Source of the DNA: Bacillota bacterium | GTDB lineage: Bacteria > Bacillota > Sulfobacillia > Sulfobacillales > JAIMBI01 | Assembly: GCA_021846505.1 (NCBI GenBank) | Contig: JAJZWV010000030.1 | Span: forward strand, 1-44,005 | DNA: 44,005 nt | Reading direction: 5' to 3' | Part shown: in pieces, positions 16,069 through 25,172 of the stretch | Layout of the letters: each line of letters opens with the position of its first letter | Numbering within the stretch: position 1 is the first letter of the stretch | Made by a program: the position numbers and the translations under genes | Notes under the pieces: model-generated | What the model was told of the DNA's origin: nothing | What the model saw: the letters and a program-made list of their open reading frames with translations, nothing else | Database searches by the model: none

Positions 16069-17582
16069 GCATTCCCACCCCGGAGCTGTCGGCGCTGGAC
16101 GGGTCGCATCTCACGATCGCGGACGTGGCCCGCGTGGCCCGCGAGCCGGGCTTGGCTCCCACGCTGCACCCGTCCGCCCGCGCGCGCATGGCGGCGGGCC
16201 GCGCGGTCGTGGAGCAGGCCGTGGCCAGCGGCCGCGTGGTTTACGGCCTGACCACGGGCTTTGGACGCTTCAGCGATGTGGCGATTCCGGAGGCGGACCG
16301 CGGCCGGCTGCAAGTCAACTTGATTCAGAGCCACAGTGCCGGCGTGGGAGATCCGGTGCCACCCCCAGTGGCGCGCGCCATGGTGCTGCTGCGCGCCAAC
16401 GCGCTGGCCAAAGGCTTTTCGGGTGCGCGCCCGGTGCTGGTGGAGCGCCTCTTGGACCTTTTGGCACACGACATCGTGCCGGAGATCCCGCGCTTTGGGT
16501 CGGTGGGCGCCAGCGGCGACTTAGCGCCCCTCGCCCACTTGGCGCTGGTGCTGACCGGCCGCGGCTTTGCCACCTGGCGCGGCGAGCGGCTGCCGGGCGG
16601 CGAGGCGCTCCGGCGCGCCGGGCTGGCGCCGGTCGAGCTTGAGGCCAAAGAGGGCCTGGCACTCATCAACGGGACGCAGATGATGACTGGGTATGCCGCC
16701 CTGATGGTGGACCAGGCCCAGCAGCTGGCCGACTGGGCGGATTTGGCCGCGGCTCTGACCGTGGACGTGCTGCGGGGCATCCCCGACCCATTCGACGAGC
16801 GCATTGCGGCCGTCCGTCCCCATCCCGGCCATGCCATCACGGCCCGGCATCTCCGAGAGGCGCTGGAGGGCAGCCGGCTCACGACGCATCCGGGGGAGCT
16901 CCGGGTGCAGGACGCCTATTCACTCCGGTGCACCCCGCAAATTCACGGGGCCTCGCGGGATGCCTTGGCCCACATCGCCGAAGTGGTGGAGCGCGAAATC
17001 AACGCGGCCACCGACAACCCGCTGATTTTTGCGGACGACGACTGGGTGGTGTCGGCGGGCAATTTTCATGGGCAGCCGGTCGCCTTGGCGCTGGATTATC
17101 TGGCGGTGGCGCTGGCCGAGCTGGCGGATGTCAGCGAGCGGCGGATCGAGCGAATGGTCAACCCCGCCCTGTCGGGCTTGCCGCCGTTTTTGGTGCGCGA
17201 GGGCGGACTCAATTCCGGCCTGATGCTGGCTCAGTATACGGCCGCAGCCCTCGTGTCGCAGAACAAGGTGCTGGCCCACCCGGCGAGCGTGGATTCCATC
17301 CCCACCTCCGCCAACCAGGAGGACCACGTGTCGATGGGCTCGGTGTCGGCCGTCAAAGCGCACGACGTGCTGCGCAATCTCGCCTGGGTCATTGGCGCCG
17401 AGCTCATCTGCGGGGCGCAGGCAGCCGAGCTGGTGGGGCCTGACCGCCTGGGCCAGGGCACCCGCGCCGCCTATGAGTGGGTGCGCCAGCGCGTGGCGCC
17501 TTGGGATCAGGATCGGGTGCTGTCCCCGGACTTGGAGCGCGTCGGCGCCGATTTGCTGGCGTCCGCCGAGGGCCCGCGCTAG
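16065..17582 (+). CDS. hutH: Histidine ammonia-lyase
   Basis: HutH deaminates L-histidine to urocanate, the first step of histidine degradation. The 505-residue length is normal. The A-S-G triad that cyclises to the MIO cofactor is at 149-151 within GSVGASGDLAPL. Other family segments are YGLTTGFGRF, NLIQSHSAGVG, EGLALINGTQ, QDAYSLRCTPQIHGA, ATDNPL, and SIPTSANQEDHVSMG. The start overlaps the stop of the M16 gene (ATGA). No hutU, hutI or hutG is present nearby, so the rest of the pathway would have to be elsewhere, or the enzyme may serve another purpose. Related tyrosine/phenylalanine ammonia-lyases are an alternative, but the motifs favour histidine. Confidence 0.93.
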   Translation: MSIPTPELSALDGSHLTIADVARVAREPGLAPTLHPSARARMAAGRAVVEQAVASGRVVYGLTTGFGRFSDVAIPEADRGRLQVNLIQSHSAGVGDPVPPPVARAMVLLRANALAKGFSGARPVLVERLLDLLAHDIVPEIPRFGSVGASGDLAPLAHLALVLTGRGFATWRGERLPGGEALRRAGLAPVELEAKEGLALINGTQMMTGYAALMVDQAQQLADWADLAAALTVDVLRGIPDPFDERIAAVRPHPGHAITARHLREALEGSRLTTHPGELRVQDAYSLRCTPQIHGASRDALAHIAEVVEREINAATDNPLIFADDDWVVSAGNFHGQPVALALDYLAVALAELADVSERRIERMVNPALSGLPPFLVREGGLNSGLMLAQYTAAALVSQNKVLAHPASVDSIPTSANQEDHVSMGSVSAVKAHDVLRNLAWVIGAELICGAQAAELVGPDRLGQGTRAAYEWVRQRVAPWDQDRVLSPDLERVGADLLASAEGPR

Positions 17583-18007
17583 CCGGCGAGGGAGTCGGAC
17601 TTGGTTTCCGACTGCTGTCACGATGTTTCGAAATACCCCATGCGAAAGCGCTTTACCGCAAATCGCGGTCTTTTTAGACGGGAAGCGTGGGGGCTTGAGC
17701 CGCGAGTCCTCTCGTCAAGCCGTGGGGCAGCCGAGCCGGAGGGGGGTGGCGCCATGCGTGTGGTTGTGGAGATGTTCTTCAATGTGCTTCATCCCTGTCT
17801 CATGGACCTGGGCCATCCGGTGGAAGAAGCGAAAGCAGCCCCCCTGCAAGAGCGGGCCGCCAACGAATCTTGGCTCGGCAGGGATCCCTTCCAGACTCAA
17901 CGGAAGGCTGCCCACACCCGGTGCCCTCCAGGGCGGCGGGCTTCTTGCATGTTATAGCCAGCCGGGCGGGCATCGTCTGCCGGCATGCCGCAGGCACCCA
18001 CGCTCCG
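17583..18007. other. 425-bp intergenic region between convergent genes, with hairpins
   Basis: Between hutH and the minus-strand HAD gene. It holds a 7-bp hairpin (AGTCGGA/TCCGACT, 17593-17613), a terminator candidate (17655-17675) and a longer hairpin (GGCTTGA/TCAAGCC with an inner CGAG/CTCG, 17692-17721). A 67-codon plus-strand frame (ATG 17754, preceded by a G-rich run) has no recognisable similarity, and I do not call it a gene. Confidence 0.4.
17655..17675 (+). terminator. Candidate intrinsic terminator downstream of hutH
   Basis: ACCGC and GCGGT form a 5-bp stem around AAATC, followed directly by C and five T residues. The stem is short, but the T run is one of the few in this G+C-rich DNA. 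A second hairpin without a T run lies just upstream at 17593-17613. Confidence 0.5.
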
Positions 18008-18859
18008 CTAGCCCACGGGCTCGGGCATCTCCCAAGGGGGCTCCAGCCCAAATCGTGCCCACGCCCAGCGAATCGCGTCCAAGACGGGGTCGGCCATGTC
18101 GGGCTTGGTGACATAGTCGGCGACGCGCTTGGCGGAGTCGAGCCCCGTGCCCATCGCGGCAGCCATGCCCGCCCACCGCATCAGGGACACATCGTTCAAG
18201 CCATCCCCAATCGCGAGCACCTCATCGGCTTGAATGCCGAGCCGCTGGCATGCGGCGCGCACGCCGTCCACCTTGTCGACACCCGGCGCACACACGTTGA
18301 TTTCACGCACCCCGCGATCTGGGTGGGGAAACACCAGCGTTTCATAGCCGTAGCCCTTGGGGCCGAAGCGCTTCAGAAAGGCATCCACGTCGTCGGTGCC
18401 AAACAGAAATAGCTCGAGAGGGTTTTTCTCCAGCTTTCGGGCGAGGTGGTCCACGACCCGGTCCTCGGGGCGTCGGAAGTGCTGGCGGTGCTCGGCCGTG
18501 AACAGGTTGAACAGCACCGGCTCGCCCACTCCCAGGTAGCAGCGCATCATGATATCGCGCGTGGTGGCCCACGCGAGCATGCGGCGAGCCTCACCCACCG
18601 GGACCCGGTTGGAATACCACTGGTTGCGGCCACGGGTGTCGTACACGTAGGCGCCGTTGTGAGCGATGAAAGGTCCCCGCACCCCTAGCTCGCGCTGAAC
18701 CCGCAGCGCGGTGCGCCAGCTCCGCCCCGTGGCAATCGCCACCAGCACGCCGCGGCGAGACATCGCGGACAGACAGGCGCCGGTTTCGGCCGTCATGGTT
18801 CCATCGGGTTTTAGCAGTGTGCCGTCAAGATCGGTTACCACCATGCGAATCCGCCGCAT
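18008..18859 (-). CDS. Cof-type HAD-superfamily phosphatase
   Basis: A 283-residue HAD hydrolase with a type-IIB cap. Motif I is DLDGT (the first Asp is the nucleophile, near residue 10), motif II the threonine in VAIATGRSW, motif III the lysine in the VDKVDGVRAAC region, and motif IV IGDGLNDVSLM. These enzymes dephosphorylate sugar phosphates, FMN or similar small molecules in the cytoplasm; the exact substrate cannot be read. ATG 18859 is preceded by a G-rich ribosome binding site. It is convergent with hutH and appears intact. Confidence 0.92.
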   Translation of the reverse strand: MRRIRMVVTDLDGTLLKPDGTMTAETGACLSAMSRRGVLVAIATGRSWRTALRVQRELGVRGPFIAHNGAYVYDTRGRNQWYSNRVPVGEARRMLAWATTRDIMMRCYLGVGEPVLFNLFTAEHRQHFRRPEDRVVDHLARKLEKNPLELFLFGTDDVDAFLKRFGPKGYGYETLVFPHPDRGVREINVCAPGVDKVDGVRAACQRLGIQADEVLAIGDGLNDVSLMRWAGMAAAMGTGLDSAKRVADYVTKPDMADPVLDAIRWAWARFGLEPPWEMPEPVG

Positions 18860-18877
18860 CGGCTGCCCCCTTGCTGT

Positions 18878-19559
18878 TCATCCACACGGACTGGTCATTG
18901 CGCGTGGCCAGAGCCATCGCCCTCGGTTTCCCTGGATCCCCCCTATCCATGATACATGCCCCCGGACCAGCGCGGCGGCTGCGGGCGGGGTTGGAATGTC
19001 ACGGTATGCGGCCGGGGTGAAGGCGTGCGGGGACATGCGCCGACTCGGATGTGGCTGGCCGTACGGGTCGGGAGCCCCCAGGGGTCCGTGCTCCACCCAC
19101 CTCGCCAGCCGACCCGGCTCGATCACCCATACCCCGTCGATGATTTGGCCGGTGGGAAAGCCATGGCCCCAAGTTGCAAGACTATGGCATTTGGCGCGGA
19201 TGGCAGAGGCCCGATGCACGGCATCCGCACCGCGCAGCCCGTATTCACGCGACAGGATGGGCGCCGACGAGCAAGCGGGAGGTCCACGTCCACCCACTTG
19301 ATAAATGGGCTGCCGATAAAGTCCGCGGCCAGTGAATCGGTCTTGGCAGCCTCTGCGGCCGCGCGGACAGCACCATGGCCGCAGACTTCCGCCGGCGTGC
19401 TGGCATGAGTCTTATGCAAACCGGCCTCGGCGCCCTCGAGGAGGCGACGCGAAATATCGATCCGGCCCGGCTCGCCCTCGATGACGGCCAGATAGATGCT
19501 GCAATCCAGGTAGACAAGCCCCTCGGGTCACTCATGCCGGGTCCATCGGAGGTGCTCAT
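18878..19559 (-). pseudogene. PIN-domain (VapC-like) toxin remnant, frameshifted
   Basis: Joined frames give a PIN ribonuclease-type protein: LVYLDCSIYLAVIEGEPGR at the N-terminus (first acidic residue), EVCGHGAVRAAAEAAKT in the middle, and, after a frameshift near 19261-19275, LSREYGLRGADAVHRASAI, the hallmark C-terminal PIN segment. Recognisable sequence ends at VIEP (about 19115); the frame then continues to 18878 without family similarity. A second shift seems to separate the probable start (ATG 19559) from the LVYLD strand. Toxin activity is therefore probably lost unless these are sequence errors. It lies directly downstream of the partner gene. Confidence 0.65.
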
Positions 19560-19578
19560 CCGTCGAGCGCTCGCCGGT

Positions 19579-20244
19579 TTACCAAGGCGCCACCCCGCGA
19601 GATCCGCGGCGGGCGGCATCGCCTACGCGCTCGAGCTCCTCAGCGGCCACCCGAAAAACTTGGCCGCGCCCATTGCGTGTGACGGGGCCAATCGCTCGCC
19701 CGCGGCGCCCTAACACGCTGCGGACTTCTTCCTGGCTCTCGGCCGGAATCCGGCCCTGGACCGCGCGGCGCGACTCTTTGTCGAACAAACTGACGCGGTG
19801 CCCGTGGCGGATGTTGACAATATCCAGCAAGCCTACGGCACAACCCAGGGCCTGCTCCACCGCCTGGGCACAGGCGCGGGCGTGAGCAATCGCCTCGGAT
19901 GCAGTGGCCTTCGACAGAGTCGGGGCGCCCGGAGACAGGACGCAGCAGCTGATGCCGCTCACGCCCACGTGGCCGATATACCCTCCCATCCGGGTCACCT
20001 CGGTGGCCAGCTTGGGGGAGAAGCACTGCGGCAGCTTTTCCGCCTCGCGCAGCTGGCGCCGTCCACCCACCAGCCGCTCCGGGGCCCGGGACTTTCCGCA
20101 CCGTCCTGCCTGAGTGCGGCCTCCACGCTTCCGATGCGAAGGTCTTCCAGGAGCCAGACACCGGTCCTCCCGCCGCCTATGCGATCCACCCGATCCAATT
20201 CTGGCAGCAAGCCTGCGCGGACATCGCTCTCGCGGCGCCTTCAA
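19579..20244 (-). pseudogene. Partner gene of the PIN toxin (antitoxin-like, unusual long type), frameshifted
   Basis: The N-terminal segment (LPELDRVDRIGGGRTGVWLLEDLRIGS) and the main body (SPKLATEVTRMGGYIGHVGVSG, HRVSLFDKESRRAVQGRIP, SQEEVRSVLGRRGRAIGPV) lie in two different frames, with a shift near 20050-20095. Joined, the protein is about 220 residues, much longer than a classical VapB antitoxin. I recall similar proteins directly upstream of PIN-domain genes in high-G+C bacteria, without an accepted name. I infer an immunity or autoregulatory role from position only. The gene ends about 20 bp before, or overlaps, the PIN start depending on frame. Confidence 0.5.
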
Positions 20245-20334
20245 GTCGAACGGCTAAATTCCTAGCTGCTCCACAGTCGCGGCCGAGAAACCGACGGTGG
20301 CGGCGCCGGCTCGGTCAGTCGCGCGCCGCCCGGC

Positions 20335-20748
20335 CTAGGGCGGCGCGCTGGCTGCTTGGACCGCGCGCCACACGGCGCCGCTCCCTTGCTGAGTCGGACC
20401 GCCCCGCGGGCCGAACGGCAGCACGAGGCATCCGTGGCGCCCGATCATCCAGCCGCGGAGATTGTGTGAGCCTCGCTTAAACTGCACGAAATCCCATGCC
20501 TGGCCCCGCGGGCTACTGCATCCCGAGACGTACGCGGGCAGCGCGTCCAGCTCGCGGTAGAGGGCACGCACCGCGCGCCCGTTCGCCACCACGACGGGGT
20601 GGACCGCCTGGTGAGGGCGCTGGCGCCACAGCACCATCGACGTGGGGCCGTACCAGGCCATCGCGGCCAAAGGCCAAATTACCCACACTCCAGAAGCCAG
20701 CGCCACGGCCGCCGCGATTCCCCACCGCCATCGGCGCAACTTAGCCAT
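20335..20748 (-). CDS. Small membrane-anchored or secreted hypothetical protein
   Basis: A 137-residue protein with a basic N-terminus (MAKLRRWRW) followed by a hydrophobic stretch of about 23 residues (IAAAVALASGVWVIWPLAAMAW), a signal anchor or uncleaved signal peptide. The remainder would be outside the cell. It contains two cysteines (in GCSSPRG and RHGCLVL) that could form a disulfide. GAGAGGAG precedes the ATG. It lies 71 bp downstream of the PIG-V-like gene in the same direction, so it may assist that pathway. I do not recognise a family. Confidence 0.6.
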   Translation of the reverse strand: MAKLRRWRWGIAAAVALASGVWVIWPLAAMAWYGPTSMVLWRQRPHQAVHPVVVANGRAVRALYRELDALPAYVSGCSSPRGQAWDFVQFKRGSHNLRGWMIGRHGCLVLPFGPRGGPTQQGSGAVWRAVQAASAPP

Positions 20749-20819
20749 GCAGGCTCCTCTCTGTCAGCGGAATGGGAAGAAACCTCACAGTGCCGATAGA
20801 CCCTCCCAGCGGGCGATGC

Positions 20820-21947
20820 CTAGCCCCAAAACCATCCGTGGGCAAAAAGGACCGCACCCGTGACTGACCACGCGGCATACGCGGTGACGGTCATCACTCC
20901 CAGGCGCCGTGACAGCCGACCCGCCGCCGCCACAGTGAGAGGCAGGTCCACGGACACAAAGAGGGCCGTCATGGCCAGCGGCAGGCGGTTCGAGTAAAAC
21001 GCCAGCGGGATCAGCAGCAGCACCACTCCGATGGCCGCCGCCGCCGCATGCCACTCTGACCGGCGGGCGGCGGCCACCACACCGACCGCGCCTAACAGCG
21101 ACACCGGTAGCATGGTCAGCGCGGCCCCTCCGGTGAGCGAGAGGTGTCCCGCCAGCGCTTGCACCACCTGCACGCCGGGAATGAGCCAGCGCCCGTGCCA
21201 GGCGTGCTGCTGCCCAATGAAGGCCAAGGGGTGTCCCACGCTGACCGCCAGCGTGCCGGCCACGACGGCCAGCCCGGCGACGCTGCCCATTCCCCACGTG
21301 ATGCCGGCCCAGAAGCGCGGCCAGTCGCGGCGCGCCAGCGCCAGCACCGCCCACGTGCCGGCGCCCACGCCCATCGCCAGGCCCAGCGGGTCCATGGCGC
21401 CCGCCAGCACCGCCCATCCTGCGGCTCGCCAGGGATGGCCCTGGCGCATGGCCAGGAGCATGCCGGCCAGGCCGATGGCAAGCCAGGTTTCGGGATAGGT
21501 TGAGCTGTAGTAGGCGGCGGCCGGCGTGAGCGCCACCAGCGCCTGCGACAGCACCGCTTGCTGCGGCCGCAAGCCCCACGCCGCCGCCAGCCGGCCCACC
21601 TGCATCAGCAGCACCAAGACAGCCAGCTGCATCCCCATGAGCGCCGCCAGAGGCCAATGCGTCACCCACAGGTAGGCGGGCATGCCGGGCAGGAAAGCCC
21701 GCGAGGCGGGCGGGCTGGCTGCGTAGCCCACCCGAGCGAGCTGGTCGTACAGCGCAGCGTCCCAGCGCAGCCAAGGTAAGCCGTCCAGCGCAGTGGCGGG
21801 GCCCGGCGGGAGCGTCACCCACGCGGCCGCGCCCACCACCAACTCGTGGGCGGCCCACAGCGAAAGCGCGGCCGGGCCGAAGCCCCAGGCCGCGAGGCGG
21901 CCCGGCCACGTCCGCGCCGGCGGCGCCGCGGCGCTGGCAGCTTGCAT
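20820..21947 (-). CDS. PIG-V-like integral membrane mannosyltransferase (GT-C fold)
   Basis: A 375-residue polytopic membrane protein with about 9-10 hydrophobic segments. Near the N-terminus, after the first membrane segment, is the acidic motif WLRWDAALYDQLARVGY, matching the WDxxWY...A..GY pattern of the PIG-V (GPI mannosyltransferase 2-like) family. FLPGMPAYLW and YYSSTYPETW correspond to the later FFPLYP and Y-SE motifs. It probably transfers a sugar from a polyprenol-phosphate donor on the outer face of the membrane. AGGA precedes the ATG. It is clearly paralogous to the gene at 37730-38881: both share PLAFYSNR-PL and the C-terminal HGWFWG. Confidence 0.75.
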   Translation of the reverse strand: MQAASAAAPPARTWPGRLAAWGFGPAALSLWAAHELVVGAAAWVTLPPGPATALDGLPWLRWDAALYDQLARVGYAASPPASRAFLPGMPAYLWVTHWPLAALMGMQLAVLVLLMQVGRLAAAWGLRPQQAVLSQALVALTPAAAYYSSTYPETWLAIGLAGMLLAMRQGHPWRAAGWAVLAGAMDPLGLAMGVGAGTWAVLALARRDWPRFWAGITWGMGSVAGLAVVAGTLAVSVGHPLAFIGQQHAWHGRWLIPGVQVVQALAGHLSLTGGAALTMLPVSLLGAVGVVAAARRSEWHAAAAAIGVVLLLIPLAFYSNRLPLAMTALFVSVDLPLTVAAAGRLSRRLGVMTVTAYAAWSVTGAVLFAHGWFWG

Positions 21948-22075
21948 CTCTATCCTGGTCGCCTCCGTCCGCCTCGATCCAATCCTCTCTCCCTACCTCG
22001 GATTCACTGTCGCCTCATGGATGGACCATGGCGCACGAGGTTGGCGGTGTCAATGGCGAGCCCCTGATTTCGGGG

Positions 22076-22400
22076 TCACGCCAGCAGGCGCATGACCAGC
22101 TCGGCGGTGTGCTCCCACGCGGGTGAGCCGCGGACAAGGGGCTGGAAGTGCTCCACGCCCGAGAGCTCCACCAAGTGTGCCGAGCCGCCCGCTGCCTGGG
22201 CTGCTGCCACGTCGTCTCGACAGCCGGGCGCCAGGCCGTCCTGGTCGCCCACCACGATCCCGCTGGGCACCCCCAGTGGCAGATTGTCTCGGGGGACGCC
22301 GCCGCATAGTGTTCGGGCACCTCACGCGGCAGGCCGGCCTGGCCCTCCATGTCGGCGCGCAGGTGCAGCAGGTGGAGTACCCCGGTGGGCAGTTTCGCGC
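22076..22400 (-). pseudogene. Alpha/beta-hydrolase C-terminal fragment
   Basis: The C-terminal third of an esterase-like alpha/beta hydrolase. One frame gives LHLRADMEGQAGLPREVPEHYAAASP. After a shift near 22290, another gives VPSGIVVGDQDGLAP and then GVEHFQPLVRGSPAW, with the family's late Asp and the catalytic His region (GVEHFQ). The nucleophile elbow and the N-terminal half are missing. The 5' end stops abruptly close to where the merA remnant begins on the other strand. Confidence 0.6.
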
Positions 22401-22428
22401 GGAGGTGCTGGCTGGGGCCAGCGAGGAG

Positions 22429-22995
22429 TGTTCAGCGCGGAGCGGCTGCAGGTGGCCGCGCGGGACCCTTTGGGCGCCATGGCCGTCGACGCCCACCGCC
22501 AGACGTCGGTGCCCAGCATCTATGCAGCGGGCGACGTCACGGGGGAAGCGATGTTTGTCTATGTCGCGGCCGCGGCCAACGCCTTGGGACTAGGGGACGA
22601 GATACTGGACGTCAGCGCGCTCCGCAAAGTCACCGTCACCGATCCGGCGGCGGCGAGCGTGGGGCTGACCGACCCCCAAGCCGAAGCCGCCGGGGTGGAC
22701 TGCACCTGCTCCACCTTGCCTCTGGCTCCTGTGCCGCGCACGTGTCAGCCGCCATGTGCGTGGCTTTATCAAGCTGGTGGTGGAGCGAGGGACGGAGCGC
22801 GTGGTCGGGGTGCATGTGCTGGCGCCAGACGCGGGGGAAACCATCCAAGTGGGCACCGCGGCGGTCAAATATGGCATGAGCCTCAGCGATCTCACCAGCC
22901 TGTACTTTCCTTACCTCACCAGGGCGGAAGGGATCAAGCTGGCCGCGGTCGCCGTGCCCAAAGATGTCAGCAAGCTTTCGTGCTGCGCGGGGTAA
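22429..22995 (+). pseudogene. Mercuric reductase (MerA) C-terminal fragment, frameshifted
   Basis: The FAD-binding segment SIYAAGDVTGEAMFVYVAAA and the dimerisation domain (VTDPAAASVGLTDPQAEAAG, then LVVERGTERVVGVHVLAPDAGE and SLYFPYLTRAEGIKLAAV) are followed by the C-terminal LSCCAG, whose cysteine pair binds Hg(II) in MerA. The reading frame shifts near 22738. The N-terminal half, including the active-site disulfide and NADPH domain, is missing. This is a truncated, non-functional relic indicating past mercury resistance. Confidence 0.8.
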
Positions 22996-23176
22996 AGGGG
23001 GTCAGGGCCGTGTCGTGGCGAGGGCCGTGGGCCCGCGCGTGTCGAACCTCCCCATGGCGGCGAAAAAGCTGCCAGCCAGAGGTTTCGGCCATTCGCCAGC
23101 TCAGCCGACTGACATAGGTGGGCGGCCAAAAGGTGGCTGACATCACGGGGGATGGGATTCAGGATCCGGGCGGAAT

Positions 23177-24958
23177 ATGCCTCCGCCAGCGCCGGGGCGC
23201 ACGCGACATTGGACAGCGAGGGTCAAGGAGGTGGCGATCACGGACGCGGCCAATGCTTCGGAGATCCAGGACGCAGTCGAGCGAGCCGTCGAGGAACTGG
23301 GGGTGGTTGGCGCTGCCGCCGCCGTGGTCCACCGCGGCGAGGAGGTGTTTATCGGGGGCTTCGGCGTGCGAGAGCAAGCGGGGCTAGCCGTGGACGCGGA
23401 TACGCTGTTCGCCATTGGATCGGACCACCAAAAGCTTCACCACCCTGGCGATTGCCCAGCTGGCCGAGAAAGGTGTGCTGGATTGGGACACCCCTATCCA
23501 GCACTATCTGCCCGACTTCGCGCTCCATGACCCGTTTGCCAGCGCCCAAGCCACGCCTCGGGACTTGGCCACGCATCGGGTGGGCCTGCCGCGGCATGAG
23601 TTTTCGTGGTACAAGGCCGATCTGTCCAGGCCGGAGCAGGTCAGACGGCTGCGCTACCTGGAGCCCAGCCGGCCCTTTCGCACCACCTTTCAGTACCAGA
23701 ACGCTATGTACATGACGCGGGGACACCTGGTGGAGTGGATGCCGCATCAGACATGGGAAGAGTACGTGCGCGGCCAGATTCTGGTGCCGCTGGGCATGGT
23801 CCGCACGAATTTCTCGGTAGGGGGGTCTCAGGCGGATGCCAACCACGCCAAGCCTTACGCCGTGAAGGACGGCGCCCCCCAGCCAGTGCCGTTTGCCAAC
23901 ATCGATGCCCTGGCGCCGGCGGGCGCCATCAACTCGTCGGCGCGGGAATTGGCGCGCTGGCTCCAGCTCCATCTCGGGCGTGCCGAGGGAGAGGGCGCCG
24001 CGATCGCCAGCCGATCCGCGGTGGCGGCGCTGCATGCGCCCCACATCGTGATTCCCGACGCAGGCGCCGGCCCGCTGGTGGTGGCGCCTGCCTACGGCCT
24101 GGGCTGGTTCACGGAGGTGTTCCGGGGGCACGTGGTCGTGCACCACGGCGGCAACATCGATGGGTTCACGGCGCTGGTCCTTTTGGTGCCAGACCAAGAG
24201 CTGGGCATTGTCGTGCTGTACAATCAAGAACTCAGCGTGCTGCCGGCTGCCGCCGCCTATGCCATTGTGGACCGGGTGCTGGGCGTGTCGGACCGCGACT
24301 GGACCAGCCACCTCCACCAGAAGCGGCGCCAGCTTTTAGGGATACTGCATCAGGGTGGCGACTACAGGGCGGAGCGGGGCGAGGGCACCACGCCCAGCCG
24401 GCCGCTGGCCGCATTTGCTGGCCGCTACGAGCATCCTGCGTATGGCTTGGCCCGCATCCTCGAGGCGGCCGGCGCGCTGCAGCTGGCCTACCACCCTTGG
24501 CCGGATCCGCTGGCCCTGGAGCATTTCCACTACGACGTGTTCACGGCCCATGGGGACATCGGCGGCACGCCCACCAGCTGGCGCATTCCGTTTGCCGGGC
24601 TGGATGGGGCCATCGAGTCGCTGGAAGCGCAGTTTGAAGCACTCACCGCCCCGATTGTGTTCCGGCGGCAGCCCGACCCCGCGGAAATAGCCCAGAGCGA
24701 CTTGGACGGCTATGTGGGCCGCTACCTGGTGGCCGGCGCGCAGCACGTGTCCATCGACCGGCACGGGGAGGGGCTGGTGGCAACGGTGGAGGGCCAGCCC
24801 CCGATGGCGCTGGAGCCTTCCGCCCCGCGGCGATTTACGCTGAAAGGCTTCCCCGGGTTCAGCGTGCAGTTTGAGCCCCCCAGGACGGCCGATGCCCCAG
24901 CGGGCTTTTCATGCAGCCCAACGGCGCATTTCCGTTTGCCCGCGCGGCGGACGACTGA
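23177..24958 (+). pseudogene. Serine beta-lactamase-family (S12) hydrolase, two frameshifts
   Basis: Joined frames give a roughly 590-residue class C/S12-type serine hydrolase. The N-terminal part ends at FAIGS. An extra G at 23422-23423 falls inside the SxxK catalytic motif (should read STTK), after which the frame continues as SFTTLAIAQLAEKGVLDW, with YQN (QYQNAMY) and HHGGNIDG as the other active-site motifs. A lipocalin-like C-terminal domain with the FAGRYEHPAYG repeat-type segment follows. A second shift near 24895 is needed to reach the natural end MQPNGAFPFARAADD at TGA 24958. No strong ribosome binding site decides the start; GTG 23231 is an alternative. Substrate unknown; family members include esterases and peptidases. 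Confidence 0.75.
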
Positions 24959-25172
24959 AGCGAGCGAGCGCTGGTGGGCCTTTCCTGCGCCGGCCGCGCC
25001 CTCTTCACCGGGAGAGCCGCCGCCTGACGGCTTGAGGGCCACTCCGCCCACCTGGCAGGGAGCAAGCCCGACTGCGGCGAATCTTCTCACCAGCCGAGCC
25101 ACCTGGCTACTCCCGTCACGGAGCGATCAGGCGTGCCGGTGGAGTTGAGCGTGGACTTGAATGGAGGCCAAC
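24959..25172 (+). other. Intergenic region ahead of the AddB-like gene
   Basis: A 214-bp gap after the natural end of the beta-lactamase-family frame. The frameshifted hydrolase frame stays open through most of it but reads as Pro/Ser-rich non-family sequence. TGGAGG at 25162-25167 is the ribosome binding site of the next gene. No promoter was recognised. Confidence 0.4.

Noticed and set aside
16065-17582. Possible hut operon
   Set aside because: No hutU, hutI, hutG or transporter beside hutH; only the single gene is supported.
17754-17957. 67-codon plus-strand frame with a G-rich upstream run
   Set aside because: No recognisable family; an equally long frame exists on the opposite strand; lies among hairpins between convergent genes.
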